From Stygibacter sp964604155 (GTDB taxonomy: Bacteria > Cloacimonadota > Cloacimonadia > Cloacimonadales > TCS61): a stretch of DNA of 64,000 bases. Both the position numbers and the translations under genes were made by a program. The stretch covers positions 1 to 64,000 of the forward strand of contig CAZRXY010000117.1 of NCBI GenBank assembly GCA_964604155.1, read 5' to 3'. Positions 27,364-36,629 of the stretch are shown here, piece after piece; position 1 is the stretch's first letter, and every line of letters starts with the position of its first letter. The notes beneath the pieces were generated by a model that saw only the letters and a program-made list of their open reading frames with translations, searched no databases and had not been told where the DNA came from.

Positions 27364-29526
27364 ATGGAAGAGAAAGCAAGACACAGATTGCTGAAATCAT
27401 TTGATTATGAGGTATCACAGCTTCAGCGAGGATATGCCGGCAAGACTCTGTATATCAATCTTGATGATAACACAGTGAGAGAGAAGGCGGTGAGTATTGA
27501 GATGAAAGAGAAATTTATTGGTGGTAAGGGCTTTGGTTTAAGGCTGCTTTGGGATGGCACGCGTCCGGAGACCAAGTGGGATGATAATGATAATGAGATA
27601 ATAATATCCGGGGGACCAATTTGTGGTGTCACGCAGTATGCGGGCGCGGGTAAAAGTCTGGTGGTATCCATCTCTCCTACTACGGACGTAGTGATAGACA
27701 GCAATGTGGGTGGTTATTTTGGACCTTACCTGAAATTCAGTGGTTATGATGCCATAGAAATCCAGGGCAAGGCAAAAAAGGATGTGATCATCGTAGTAGA
27801 TGGCACCACCGGCAAAGTAACAATAGAAGAAGCGGGTGATGAGGCTTATGACAGCCATATTTTGGCAGAAGAGCTCACGGATATGTATTCTGATAGTGAT
27901 AAGCCAATAGACAAGATGAAGGTGGCGGTAGTGAGTGCGGGTTCTGCTGCTGCCCACAGTAATATAGGCATGCTCAATTTTAGTTTTTATGATATCCAGA
28001 GAAAGGTATGCCGTCTGAAACAAGCTGGTCGTGGTGGCATTGGCACAGTATTCCGTGATAAGAAAATCAGGGCAATTGTAGCAAAAAGTCATGGCGTTAA
28101 AGGTGATATGAATCATGTAGTGGATATGGATATTATCCAGCAGCGGGGCAAGAAATTCACGAAAGAAATGAATGATTTTGATGATGAGCAGTGTCAGATG
28201 CGAAAAGTGGGGACAGCCCATTTGATGGAGATCATGGATGCTTACGACCTGCTGCCCACGCACAATTTCCAGTACGGTTCGGCGAAAGATGTAAAAAAAG
28301 ATATCAAAAAGATAGATAGTTCCGTATGGACTGCCAAATTCACGCCACGCAGCAGTGATGGTTGCTGGCTGGGCTGCACAATGGCTTGTGCCAAAGTTGC
28401 AGAAGATTTTGCACTTCGCACGGGACCATATAAGGGGAAGGTGGTTCACGTTGATGGGCCGGAATATGAATCTGCTGCCGGGCTGGGTTCTAATATGGGG
28501 ATTTTTGATCCTGATTATATTTTGGAATTAAATTTTTATTGTGATACTTATGGTATAGATACCATTTCGTTTGGCACAATGACAGCCTTTGCCATGGAAT
28601 GTTTTGAAAAAGGCATAATCAATAAAGAGATTACGGGTGGTATCGACCTGCAATTTGGCAATGCAGAAGCCGCCTTGGAATGTATGCACCAGATGGCAAG
28701 GGGTGAAGGTTTTGGTCTGATACTGGGAAAAGGCACTAAGCAGATGAGCAAAATATTTCATGAGCAGTATGGTGGTGATCTGGCATTTATGCAGGATATC
28801 GGCATGCAGAACAAAGGCTTGGAATACAGTCAGTATGTATCCAAGGAATCACTTGCCCAGCAGGGCGGCTATGCTATGACTAATAAAGGTCCGCAGCATG
28901 ACGAAGCCTGGCTTATTTTCATGGATATGGTCAATAATCAGATACCTACATTTGAAGACAAGGCAGAAGCTTTACATTATTTTCCCATGTTCCGCACCTG
29001 GTTCGGTTTGATGGGACTATGTAAATTGCCGTGGAACGATGTGGAGCCTGCTGACAATGCCGCGACTGATGAGCCGGCAAAAGTGCCGGAGCATGTGGAT
29101 AACTATGTAGCTATCTACAATGCGGTAACAGGTAATAATATCGATAAATTTGAGCTGGTGCGTCAAAGTGAAAGGGTATATAATTTCCAGAGAATATTTA
29201 ATATCAGAAGGGGTTATGGTCTTAGAAAGCATGATGCCCAGCCTTACAGGGCTTGCGGTCCTGTCACGGAGAAAGAATATCTCAGCCGAGAGGAGCGTTA
29301 TGATAAGGAACTTTTGGAAAAGCTCAAACTCGATCCAGCCAGTATGAGCATAAAAGAAAAGATGTCTGCTTTGCGTAAATATCGAGAAGACCGTTACGAA
29401 CAGCTATTGGATGCTGTTTATAATCGGAGAGGCTGGAGCAAAAATGGTGTACCCAAAATTGAGCACTTAAAAGACATCGGCATGGACCTTCCCGAGCTCA
29501 TAGAAGTGATCGCACCTCTGCAATAG
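27364..29526 (+). CDS. Aldehyde:ferredoxin oxidoreductase (tungsten/molybdopterin type)
   Basis: A 720-residue AOR-family enzyme oxidising aldehydes to acids with ferredoxin. The N-terminal domain has GYAGKTLYINL, FIGGKGFGLRLLWD and SGGPICGV. The iron-sulfur ligands include C334, C338 and C342 (DGCWLGCTMAC), and the family's later cysteine is in LMGLCKLPW. The C-terminal FQRIFNIRRGYGLRKHD is the usual AOR tail. It is about 100 residues longer than the archetypal enzymes, mostly in C-terminal and internal loops. Its place close to a 2-oxoacid:ferredoxin oxidoreductase operon suits amino-acid fermentation. ATG 27364 follows AAAGGAG. Substrate not deducible. Confidence 0.9.
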   Translation: MEEKARHRLLKSFDYEVSQLQRGYAGKTLYINLDDNTVREKAVSIEMKEKFIGGKGFGLRLLWDGTRPETKWDDNDNEIIISGGPICGVTQYAGAGKSLVVSISPTTDVVIDSNVGGYFGPYLKFSGYDAIEIQGKAKKDVIIVVDGTTGKVTIEEAGDEAYDSHILAEELTDMYSDSDKPIDKMKVAVVSAGSAAAHSNIGMLNFSFYDIQRKVCRLKQAGRGGIGTVFRDKKIRAIVAKSHGVKGDMNHVVDMDIIQQRGKKFTKEMNDFDDEQCQMRKVGTAHLMEIMDAYDLLPTHNFQYGSAKDVKKDIKKIDSSVWTAKFTPRSSDGCWLGCTMACAKVAEDFALRTGPYKGKVVHVDGPEYESAAGLGSNMGIFDPDYILELNFYCDTYGIDTISFGTMTAFAMECFEKGIINKEITGGIDLQFGNAEAALECMHQMARGEGFGLILGKGTKQMSKIFHEQYGGDLAFMQDIGMQNKGLEYSQYVSKESLAQQGGYAMTNKGPQHDEAWLIFMDMVNNQIPTFEDKAEALHYFPMFRTWFGLMGLCKLPWNDVEPADNAATDEPAKVPEHVDNYVAIYNAVTGNNIDKFELVRQSERVYNFQRIFNIRRGYGLRKHDAQPYRACGPVTEKEYLSREERYDKELLEKLKLDPASMSIKEKMSALRKYREDRYEQLLDAVYNRRGWSKNGVPKIEHLKDIGMDLPELIEVIAPLQ

Positions 29527-29557
29527 AGTAAGTTTTACATTAATTGAATAAGTTAAA

Positions 29558-29588
29558 AGAGAAGCTGGTATCCGGCTTCTCTTTTTTA
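29558..29588. terminator. Bidirectional rho-independent terminator
   Basis: AGAGAAGCTGG (29558-29568) pairs with CCGGCTTCTCT (29572-29582) with one G-U pair and a 3-base loop, followed by TTTTTT. On the minus strand TTTT follows too, so it can also serve the convergent permease gene. Confidence 0.9.
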
Positions 29589-29638
29589 TAGTATTTGATT
29601 TTGGGATTTTTTTGATACAGCTTTCTTACTACAGGAAA

Positions 29639-30664
29639 TCAAATGCCCAGGATAATTCCTGAAAGCCCTATGACCAGTCCGACAATCAGATTAATCAATT
29701 TCACTGCAATAAAGCCTTTTTTACTCTCAGCCAGCATAGGGATCATACCGTGTCCATCCTGGACGATAGAATTTGCCAGTAAGATACTGAAGGGGATATT
29801 TCCGCTAATAAATAAGCTGACAAATATCAGATGCGGTCCCGATTCCGGAATTAGTCCTACCAGTACGGCTACCAATAAAATTGTAATTATATTAGCATCT
29901 ATCCAGGTATTGATATCAATATAGTCCATAAGCAGATGGATCACCAGTAAAGTGCCAAAAGTCCAGCAGAATATCCGCGGAATGTGAATCCTCACGATAT
30001 GTTCCCAGAGATGCTCAGAAAGAAAGTGTTCCGGCACAGTGATGACAATGAGAAGCGATATCAGGGCAGTGATCAGGACAGTAGTTTTCATCCAGTCTTT
30101 CATATCGCCCGCAATAACGCCGGAGAATATTGCAATCATCATCAGCGAGATTAAAATGATCAGCAGGACGCGTTGCATAGAGGGATGTTTTATATGCGAA
30201 AAAAAGCCATTATGTGGAATACAATCACATTTTTCTTCCTTATGAATTGGCAGATTTTCAAATTTATTAAGTTCAGATAATTTTGGGAAGATTTTATCAG
30301 TGAGAATGCCGGCGATAATACCGATAAAAAATGTAATGCCGATAATAATGAGAGCCTGTTGCGGAATTGCTGCCAGCATAACGAATGCTTCATCTCCACT
30401 TGTGGCGATCATAGCGGCGACTACTGCGCCCATAGACACAATCCCGTGCGAGAAAAGCGTAACCACTGTGAAAGCACCCAGACATCCTGGAACCGCCCCT
30501 AAAGCGGCGGCGAACACATATTGCAGGATGTCGTTACGGTTAAAGAGATTCTGCCACATCCCTTTAGTCTGCACGTTTATATACTCTATCACCAGCATCA
30601 TAACAAAGACAAAGCCCGTGATTATACCAGCATGACGTAAAACCTCAATTACAATTTCTGCCAT
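29639..30664 (-). CDS. Putative 10-TM metal/metalloid exporter (ArsP_2-like)
   Basis: A 341-residue inner-membrane protein with about ten hydrophobic helices. GAVPGCLGAFTVVTLFSHGIVSMGAVVAA-type sequence in the first half and GLIPESGPHLIFVSLFISG in the second form an internal repeat with conserved proline and glycine. A His/Cys-containing loop lies between (HKEEKCDCIPHNGFFSHIKH, about 146-165). These features match the putative heavy-metal/manganese/arsenic exporter family; the ion is unknown. It is convergent to the AOR gene and divergent from the 2-oxoacid oxidoreductase operon. Monocistronic. Confidence 0.72.
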   Translation of the reverse strand: MAEIVIEVLRHAGIITGFVFVMMLVIEYINVQTKGMWQNLFNRNDILQYVFAAALGAVPGCLGAFTVVTLFSHGIVSMGAVVAAMIATSGDEAFVMLAAIPQQALIIIGITFFIGIIAGILTDKIFPKLSELNKFENLPIHKEEKCDCIPHNGFFSHIKHPSMQRVLLIILISLMMIAIFSGVIAGDMKDWMKTTVLITALISLLIVITVPEHFLSEHLWEHIVRIHIPRIFCWTFGTLLVIHLLMDYIDINTWIDANIITILLVAVLVGLIPESGPHLIFVSLFISGNIPFSILLANSIVQDGHGMIPMLAESKKGFIAVKLINLIVGLVIGLSGIILGI

Positions 30665-30865
30665 ACAAACCTCTAAATCTTTAAGAAAACAAAATAAACT
30701 GTATTGCTGAGAAAGGCAAACTAAAATTTTTGCGGGAGTGCAAAATTGATGCTAAACCGGGCATCTCCTCCGTAACCGCCTTTGAGCCAGAAAAATTCTT
30801 TGACATAATTAAATGAGGAGGAATTTTAGTTAGGGAAAGAAATAAAGAGAATAAAGGAGTATTTT

Positions 30866-31069
30866 ATGGCGAGAATGACGGTTGATCCCAATTACTGTAA
30901 GGGTTGCGGACTATGCATTGCAGCCTGTCCCAAGAAGATCATCAGATTTTCTGAAAAGATTAATATTAAAGGTTATCATTATGCAGAGTGTTTTGATCAG
31001 GAAGCGTGTATAGCCTGTAAGATGTGTTATACAACCTGTCCTGATGTGGCAATAACGATAGAGAAATAA
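30866..31069 (+). CDS. 2-oxoacid:ferredoxin oxidoreductase, delta (ferredoxin) subunit
   Basis: A 67-residue 2[4Fe-4S] ferredoxin subunit. Cysteines C11, C14, C17 and C21 (CKGCGLCIAACP) and C48, C51, C54 and C58 (CIACKMCYTTCP) are complete. It passes electrons from the catalytic subunits to free ferredoxin. First gene of a delta-alpha-beta-gamma operon. ATG follows AAAGGAG. Confidence 0.93.
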   Translation: MARMTVDPNYCKGCGLCIAACPKKIIRFSEKINIKGYHYAECFDQEACIACKMCYTTCPDVAITIEK

Positions 31070-31078
31070 GGGGGAACG

Positions 31079-32161
31079 ATGACAGAAAAAGTATTAATGA
31101 AAGGAAATGAGGCAGTAGCGGAGGCGGCAATACGAGCAGGATGCCGTTTGTACTTTGCATATCCCATCACTCCCCAGAGCGAATTGATAGAATATATGGC
31201 AAGAATGATGCCCAAAAATAATGGAACATTTGTCCAGGCAGAAAGCGAAATAGCCGCGATAAATATGGTATATGGAGCTTCAGGCTGTGGCAGGCGGGTG
31301 ATGACGTCTTCTTCATCACCGGGGATAGCCCTTAAGCAGGAAGGCATTTCTTATCTGGCGGGGGCAAATTTGCCTGCAGTGATCGTAAATGTAATGCGTG
31401 GCGGTCCTGGTCTTGGAGATATTCAGCCGGCGCAGGGTGATTATTTTCAGGCGACTCGTGGGGGTGGAAATGGTGATTATTACACACCGGTATTAGCGCC
31501 CAGTACGGTACAGGAATTTGCAGATATGGCAGATTTGGCATTTGAGCTGGCAGATAGATATCGCAATCCTGTATTAATCCTCTCAGATGGTTTACTGGGT
31601 CAGATGATGGAGCCTGTGGAATTTAAACCTGCCAAAACGGCAGAAGAGCTGGATGCATTGAATAATCAGCATTTAGAATGGTGCTGCCACCCTAATGAAG
31701 ACGAGCCAAATCACCATCATCATGAGATAAATTCTCTGGAGATAGACCCCGTAGTACTTGAGCAGCACGTACTTAAGCTGGGCAGGAAATACGATAAAAT
31801 CCGGGAAAACGAACAGCGTTGGGAAGATTACAATATTAATGAAGATAATGAAATACTGGTAGTAGCCTTTGGCACTGCCTCCAGAATATGCAAATCTGCC
31901 ATAGATGAGCTGAATGAAGCCGGGCATAATATTGGTTTGGTGCGTCCAATCACAGTGTGGCCCTATCCTTATAAGGCAGTTGCTGATGCAGTAGGGAAAA
32001 ACGTGAAGAAAGTGATCGTCTTTGAATTGAATCTTGGTCAGATGGTTGAGGACGTGAAGCTGGCAGTTAATGGCAGGGTACCTGTGGATTTCATGGGAAA
32101 AGTGGGAGGTATACTATTTTCCACGGACGAAGTGAAAGCCAAAATCGAAGAGAATTTATAG
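31079..32161 (+). CDS. 2-oxoacid:ferredoxin oxidoreductase, alpha subunit (VorB/KorA-like)
   Basis: A 360-residue alpha subunit (pyrimidine-binding half of the TPP site plus the CoA-related domain). EKVLMKGNEAVAEAAIRAGC at the N-terminus, YPITP (28-32), and RVMTSSSSPGIALKQEGISYLAGANLPAV are typical. The start and overall pattern resemble VorB (2-ketoisovalerate, branched-chain) more than 2-oxoglutarate KorA, so branched-chain oxoacids are the likelier substrates; this is a tentative choice. The operon order matches four-subunit enzymes. Confidence 0.9.
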   Translation: MTEKVLMKGNEAVAEAAIRAGCRLYFAYPITPQSELIEYMARMMPKNNGTFVQAESEIAAINMVYGASGCGRRVMTSSSSPGIALKQEGISYLAGANLPAVIVNVMRGGPGLGDIQPAQGDYFQATRGGGNGDYYTPVLAPSTVQEFADMADLAFELADRYRNPVLILSDGLLGQMMEPVEFKPAKTAEELDALNNQHLEWCCHPNEDEPNHHHHEINSLEIDPVVLEQHVLKLGRKYDKIRENEQRWEDYNINEDNEILVVAFGTASRICKSAIDELNEAGHNIGLVRPITVWPYPYKAVADAVGKNVKKVIVFELNLGQMVEDVKLAVNGRVPVDFMGKVGGILFSTDEVKAKIEENL

Positions 32162-32168
32162 GAGGAAA

Positions 32169-32921
32169 ATGATGCAAGTAATAGCAACCAGACCAAAATC
32201 TTTAACAGACCTTAATTTCACATATTGTCCCGGATGTCTGCACGGAGTAGCTCACAGATTAATAGCAGAGGCGATGGATGAATTGGGGATGCGTAATAAA
32301 ATGATGGGCGTAGCTCCGGTAGGCTGCTCGGTTTTTGCCTATAAATTTTTCAATTGCGATATGCAGGAAGCTGCACATGGCAGAGCCCCTGCTTTGGCGA
32401 CGGGGATGAAGCGTGCCCGTCCAGATATGCATGTATTCACCTATCAGGGTGATGGTGATCTGGCAGCGATAGGAACCGCGGAGATAGTACATGCGGCAAA
32501 TCGTGGAGAGCACATCACGGTATTTTTTGTAAATAATGCAATTTATGGCATGACTGGCGGGCAGATGGCGCCTACCACATTGCCGGGGATGAAGACAACC
32601 ACATCACCATATGGCAGGGATGTAGATGATATAGGCTATCCGATCAGGGTATGTGAATTACTCAATTCTCTCAAATCGCCCTATTTTATTGAGCGAGTAA
32701 GCCTTTTATCACCGGCAGAGATCATGAAGGCAAAAAAAGCGGTACTTAAAGCGATGCAATACAACAAAGAGGAGCGAGGATTCACTTTTGTAGAATTTGT
32801 ATCCACCTGTCCCACGAATTGGGGATTTGATGCACTGGAAGCCAGGGACTGGGCACGTGAGAAAATGTTGCCATATTTTAAGGTGCAGAATTTTCGTGAT
32901 AAAGGGATAGAGGAGGTATAG
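32169..32921 (+). CDS. 2-oxoacid:ferredoxin oxidoreductase, beta (TPP-binding) subunit
   Basis: A 250-residue subunit carrying the TPP diphosphate site: GDGD (94-97) in FTYQGDGDLAAIGTAEIVHA and VNNAIYGMTGGQMAPTT (121-137). CPGC (20-23) is typical of this subunit class. It follows the alpha gene by seven bases behind AGGAGG. Two adjacent ATGs (32169, 32172) fit; the second is better spaced. Confidence 0.93.
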   Translation: MMQVIATRPKSLTDLNFTYCPGCLHGVAHRLIAEAMDELGMRNKMMGVAPVGCSVFAYKFFNCDMQEAAHGRAPALATGMKRARPDMHVFTYQGDGDLAAIGTAEIVHAANRGEHITVFFVNNAIYGMTGGQMAPTTLPGMKTTTSPYGRDVDDIGYPIRVCELLNSLKSPYFIERVSLLSPAEIMKAKKAVLKAMQYNKEERGFTFVEFVSTCPTNWGFDALEARDWAREKMLPYFKVQNFRDKGIEEV

Positions 32922-32922
32922 A

Positions 32923-33459
32923 ATGAAGGCTGAAATGATATGTGCAGGATTTGGTGGACAGGGAGCTTTGACGATTGGAAAATTTATTGTGAAAGCTGGA
33001 ATGGATGAAGGGAAAAATGTATCATGGCTGCCATCTTATGGTCCAGAGATGCGAGGTGGAACTGCCAATGTGGCGGCAGTTGTTTCCGATAAGCCTGTAG
33101 GTTCTCCGGTGATTTCTCATCCTGATATTGTGGTAGCTCTCAATCAGCCTTCCATAGATAAGTTTTGCCCGATGCTCAAACCGGGTGGACTCTTGATTTA
33201 TAACGAGGATATGTGTCCTCATGGAACAGACCGAGATGATATTACGATTATAAGTGCGCCGATGACTTCAATAGCGAAGGAGATAGGCAATCTTAAAGTG
33301 GCAAACATGGTAGCAATTGGCATGATCATAGGCAAAACGGGGCTGGTAAAAAAAGAGACCATGCTATCTGCTATAGAGCCCCTTAAGAAAAAAGCACCGG
33401 ATTTGTATGCTTTAAATTTAACAGCCATAGATAAGGGTTGTGAAATCGGGGAAAAATAA
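32923..33459 (+). CDS. 2-oxoacid:ferredoxin oxidoreductase, gamma subunit
   Basis: A 178-residue gamma subunit with the family start ICAGFGGQGALTIGKFIVKAG and WLPSYGPEMRGGTANVAAVVS, then VALNQPSIDKF. It completes the four-subunit enzyme that makes acyl-CoA, CO2 and reduced ferredoxin from 2-oxoacids. It overlaps the ribosome-binding region AGGAGG at the end of the beta gene. Confidence 0.93.
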   Translation: MKAEMICAGFGGQGALTIGKFIVKAGMDEGKNVSWLPSYGPEMRGGTANVAAVVSDKPVGSPVISHPDIVVALNQPSIDKFCPMLKPGGLLIYNEDMCPHGTDRDDITIISAPMTSIAKEIGNLKVANMVAIGMIIGKTGLVKKETMLSAIEPLKKKAPDLYALNLTAIDKGCEIGEK

Positions 33460-33473
33460 TTAATTGATATTTG

Positions 33474-33505
33474 GGGGTAGTTATAGCAGGAGCTTATACT
33501 ACCCC
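33474..33505 (+). promoter_or_regulatory. Hairpin between oxidoreductase operon and lipoprotein operon
   Basis: GGGGTAG (33474-33480) pairs with CTACCCC (33499-33505), extended inward with one bulge. It lies between the gamma-subunit stop and the LpoB-like gene. No T-run follows (CTGAAAGAAAGGAGG), so it is not a clear terminator; it could be an RNA-processing site or a protective stem for the downstream message. Confidence 0.45.
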
Positions 33506-33523
33506 TGAAAGAAAGGAGGAGTA

Positions 33524-34132
33524 ATGAAAAGAATAATTCACTTTACTTTCGTAGTGATAGCGTTGATAATTTTAGCCGGTTGTGCTTCAACCGGTCCACA
33601 GGTGACGCGGTTGAGTGACGATGAGATTCCTGATCTATCAGGAAGATGGAATGCCAATGACAGTAGAGACGTATCCAGGCAGATGATCATGAGTATGCTG
33701 TCATCCCCCTGGTTAACAAGTTTTCATTCAAATGAAGATAGACCTCCCCGCATCATCTTAGGCAGAATAGAAAATCTATCCAGTGAGCATATAGAGACGG
33801 GTGTTTTTATGAAAGACATAGAGCGTGAGATCACTAATAGTGGCAAAGCCAGATTTGTATCATCGAGTGATGATCGTCGGATGCTGCGTGAAGAGCGCTT
33901 AGATCAGCAGGGCTATGCTTCAGATGAGACCGTGAAGGCACTGGCGATGGAAAGTGCCGCAGATTTCATGCTGATGGGGAGCATTAAATCTATGCGTGAC
34001 GCAGTAGGTGGAAAAGAGGTCATGGTTTATCAGGTGGATTTGGAATTGGTAAATATAGAAACCAATGAAAAGGTCTGGTTAGAGACATTGCCGAAAAATA
34101 AGATGATCTATCGTAAGAAAGCCAGATTTTGA
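33524..34132 (+). CDS. LpoB-like penicillin-binding-protein activator lipoprotein
   Basis: A 202-residue outer-membrane lipoprotein: signal peptide with lipobox LAGC (C20), short polar linker, then an LpoB-type alpha/beta domain (RIILGRIENLSSEHIETGVF, IEREITNSGKARFVSSSDDR, LAMESAADFMLMGSI, VDLELVNIETNEKVW). In Enterobacteria LpoB spans the periplasm to activate PBP1b; wider relatives (YcfM, CsgG-like fold) are common. It is first in an operon with two more lipoproteins. ATG follows AAAGGAGG. Confidence 0.85.
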   Translation: MKRIIHFTFVVIALIILAGCASTGPQVTRLSDDEIPDLSGRWNANDSRDVSRQMIMSMLSSPWLTSFHSNEDRPPRIILGRIENLSSEHIETGVFMKDIEREITNSGKARFVSSSDDRRMLREERLDQQGYASDETVKALAMESAADFMLMGSIKSMRDAVGGKEVMVYQVDLELVNIETNEKVWLETLPKNKMIYRKKARF

Positions 34133-34134
34133 CC

Positions 34135-35529
34135 ATGAAACATTGTTCTGTCTGCTTATCAGTATTTCTGGCAGTTTTATTTATAGTAGGCTGCTCGTAT
34201 GTATCTACTAATAATAAATTTTTTGAGGAAACATCCCTGAAAGCCTATAATGGCAATTATCAAGGAGCAATAGCATCGGTAACGGGAGCTAAAGAAAGTA
34301 TCTACAAATTCAAAGACCGGGTGATGTATTACCTTGATCTGGGGATGCTTTACCACTATAGTGGCGATTATGCCAAAAGCAATGAGATGCTTACTGCGGC
34401 AGAGGAAGCAATTTATGAGCTTTTTACAAAAAGTGTTTCCAAAGCGGCTTTATCTCTTCTTTTAAATGATAATACGCTGGATTACGGGGGTGAAGATTAC
34501 GAAGATATTTACCTTAATGTATTTAAGGCACTCAATTACATCAAGCTAAAAGATAGCGATGCAGCATTTGTGGAAGTGAGAAAAGTAAATGACAAACTGG
34601 CGGAACTGGAAGACAAATATTCCGATCTCAGTAAGAAGATGAATTCATCTAAGGATGCAGCGATAACCTTAAAGCCTGGAGACACCAAATTTCATAATTC
34701 TGCCTTAGCTCGTTATATCAGTCTTTTATTGTATAGAGATAAAAAGCGGTGGGATGATGTCCGCATAGATTCTGAGAAGTTTGCCGAAGCCTGGCTAATG
34801 CAATCGGGTGTGTATAATTTTGCCAGACCTGATCTATCTGAGAGCTTAGACAGGGCTGCTGAGGGGAGATTAAATATCCTTAGCTTCACGGGTAGATCAC
34901 CGGCAAAAAGAGCTCGGACTCTCTGGATACGCACATTTAAGGATCACATATTTATTGGTACCAGCCGTGAAAGCCTTTCTGGAGAAAAAGTGACAAATTA
35001 TCTGGATATGTATTACTGGAAAGATATACCCGATAATCTCTTTTTTAAATTTCAATTTCCTGTGATGGAAAGTCGCAAATCTGAGGTGTACAGCATAAAA
35101 GTGCAAATAGACGGCAAGGTCTATGAGCCGGCATTAGTGGAAAGTATCGATAATGTGGCAACTTCTACCTTTGAGATAAAAAAGGATATGATTTATCTGA
35201 AAACCATAATCAGGACAGTAACAAAGGGATTACTATCCAAGCAGGGAAAAGATAAGATAGATGAGCAGGTAGGAGATGAGTTTTTATCTTCGCTTTTAAA
35301 TCTGGGGGCAGATCTGGCAATATCCGCAACTGAGCAGGCAGATTTAAGGGTATCACATTATTTTCCCAAACTTGCCCATATCAGCGAAATCCATCTAACA
35401 CCTGGGCCTCACGACGTAAATATAAGTTATTATAATAAGTATGGCAATATAATATATAAAGAAGATCTTGGTATAATAAACATAGAAAAAGACCGCCTGA
35501 ATCTGGTGGAATCTTTCTGTTTGCAATAG
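34135..35529 (+). CDS. COG3014-like outer-membrane lipoprotein
   Basis: About 464 residues. Signal peptide with lipobox-like FIVGC; then a helical, TPR-like region (AYNGNYQGAIASVTGAKE; LGMLYHYSGDYAKSNEMLTAAEEA) and a beta-rich C-terminal half (KVQIDGKVYEPALVE; HLTPGPHDVNISYYNKYGNI). The family is often encoded beside LpoB-like proteins, suggesting a common envelope function, but none is established. A TTG at 34129 is in frame; the ATG at 34135, two bases after the upstream TGA, is preferred. Confidence 0.75.
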   Translation: MKHCSVCLSVFLAVLFIVGCSYVSTNNKFFEETSLKAYNGNYQGAIASVTGAKESIYKFKDRVMYYLDLGMLYHYSGDYAKSNEMLTAAEEAIYELFTKSVSKAALSLLLNDNTLDYGGEDYEDIYLNVFKALNYIKLKDSDAAFVEVRKVNDKLAELEDKYSDLSKKMNSSKDAAITLKPGDTKFHNSALARYISLLLYRDKKRWDDVRIDSEKFAEAWLMQSGVYNFARPDLSESLDRAAEGRLNILSFTGRSPAKRARTLWIRTFKDHIFIGTSRESLSGEKVTNYLDMYYWKDIPDNLFFKFQFPVMESRKSEVYSIKVQIDGKVYEPALVESIDNVATSTFEIKKDMIYLKTIIRTVTKGLLSKQGKDKIDEQVGDEFLSSLLNLGADLAISATEQADLRVSHYFPKLAHISEIHLTPGPHDVNISYYNKYGNIIYKEDLGIINIEKDRLNLVESFCLQ

Positions 35530-35538
35530 AGGTGAATT

Positions 35539-36576
35539 ATGAAAAGAATATTGATATTATTTATCCTTGTGACATTTCTGGCTGCGTGCAGTGGAAATAA
35601 AGGATTAGTAAGGGGGGCAAGACCTGCCTGGCTGGATAATGCGGAGATAAGATATCCGGGTAACACCTATATATCTGCCGTAGGCAGCGGTTTTTCTCGT
35701 GCTGATGCTGAGAAAGATGCAGCAGCAAGGTTATCGCGTATTTTCCGCACAGAAATTCAGGCAACTGAAAGCATGCAAAAGAGATATGAAGAACTCACGC
35801 GGGGTAAAGAGAGCTTTATTGAAGATTTTGCCGCTTCCGAAAAGAATGTTACTCTAAGTTCGCGGGAATCTCTTATCAACCTTCAATATGGTGAATCATA
35901 TACCGATAATAACGCCAGAGTGCATATCCTGGCTTATATGAACCGTTTTGAGACCGGCAGTATATATGAAGAAATGATAACAGCCAATGACAAGCAAGTA
36001 CTTTATTATTTGGAAAAGAGCCAGGGATATAGTGATCCTCTTGATAAATATGCCTATAGTGGAGCAGCAATTGCCATAGCTGAGCGTAAACAGGATTTTT
36101 TGCGACAATATCGCATAATTTCACCGGAAATGAGCTCGATGTATGAACCGCCTTATGACATGACAGATTTGAAGAATCTACATATAAAAAATGCCCGTAA
36201 GATTACTTTTACCATAGATATCAAAGGTGATGATGCAGGTAGAGTGAATAATATCCTCAATCGCCTGATTACTTCGGAGGGGTTTCAAACTGCTTCTGAT
36301 GGCGGGTATATAATAATGGCTGGTTCAATAAACATGAATCCCACAGATTTGGCAAGAGCAGACGGTACAGTGTTTTACCGTTGGGAATTAAATCTGGAAC
36401 TTAAAAAACCTGATGGCTTGACCATTTTAAGCTTAAATCCTTCCGGCAGGTCTGGCTCTATATCGGATGAAGAAGCGAAGTCACGTGCTTATATAGACAT
36501 AGAAAAGAGCCTTGATAAAAATCTCTTAAAAAATATTAATGCCTGGTTTGATAATATTGTAATATCCGGCAAATAA
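35539..36576 (+). CDS. LPP20-family lipoprotein
   Basis: A 345-residue lipoprotein with lipobox LAAC (C17). Residues about 25-130 are an LPP20-like domain (RPAWLDNAEIRYPGNTYISA, GSGFSRADAEKDAAARLSRI). The C-terminal part (about 205-340) is a second beta domain resembling a CsgG/LpoB-type fold (KITFTIDIKGDDAGRVNNIL). Last gene of the three-lipoprotein operon, nine bases after the previous one with AGAGGTGAA as ribosome-binding site. Confidence 0.75.
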   Translation: MKRILILFILVTFLAACSGNKGLVRGARPAWLDNAEIRYPGNTYISAVGSGFSRADAEKDAAARLSRIFRTEIQATESMQKRYEELTRGKESFIEDFAASEKNVTLSSRESLINLQYGESYTDNNARVHILAYMNRFETGSIYEEMITANDKQVLYYLEKSQGYSDPLDKYAYSGAAIAIAERKQDFLRQYRIISPEMSSMYEPPYDMTDLKNLHIKNARKITFTIDIKGDDAGRVNNILNRLITSEGFQTASDGGYIIMAGSINMNPTDLARADGTVFYRWELNLELKKPDGLTILSLNPSGRSGSISDEEAKSRAYIDIEKSLDKNLLKNINAWFDNIVISGK

Positions 36577-36629
36577 TTATATTCAGCAGCAGTCTCTGAT
36601 CCCTAATACTACACATTATATAATTATTT

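Noticed and set aside
27538..28449. 303-residue open frame antisense to the aldehyde oxidoreductase gene
   Set aside because: It is the complement of a well-supported gene, has unusual amino-acid composition and no recognisable domain.
30800..30832. TTGACA promoter for the 2-oxoacid oxidoreductase operon
   Set aside because: TTGACA is present at 30800-30805 but no acceptable -10 lies at 15-19 bases spacing.
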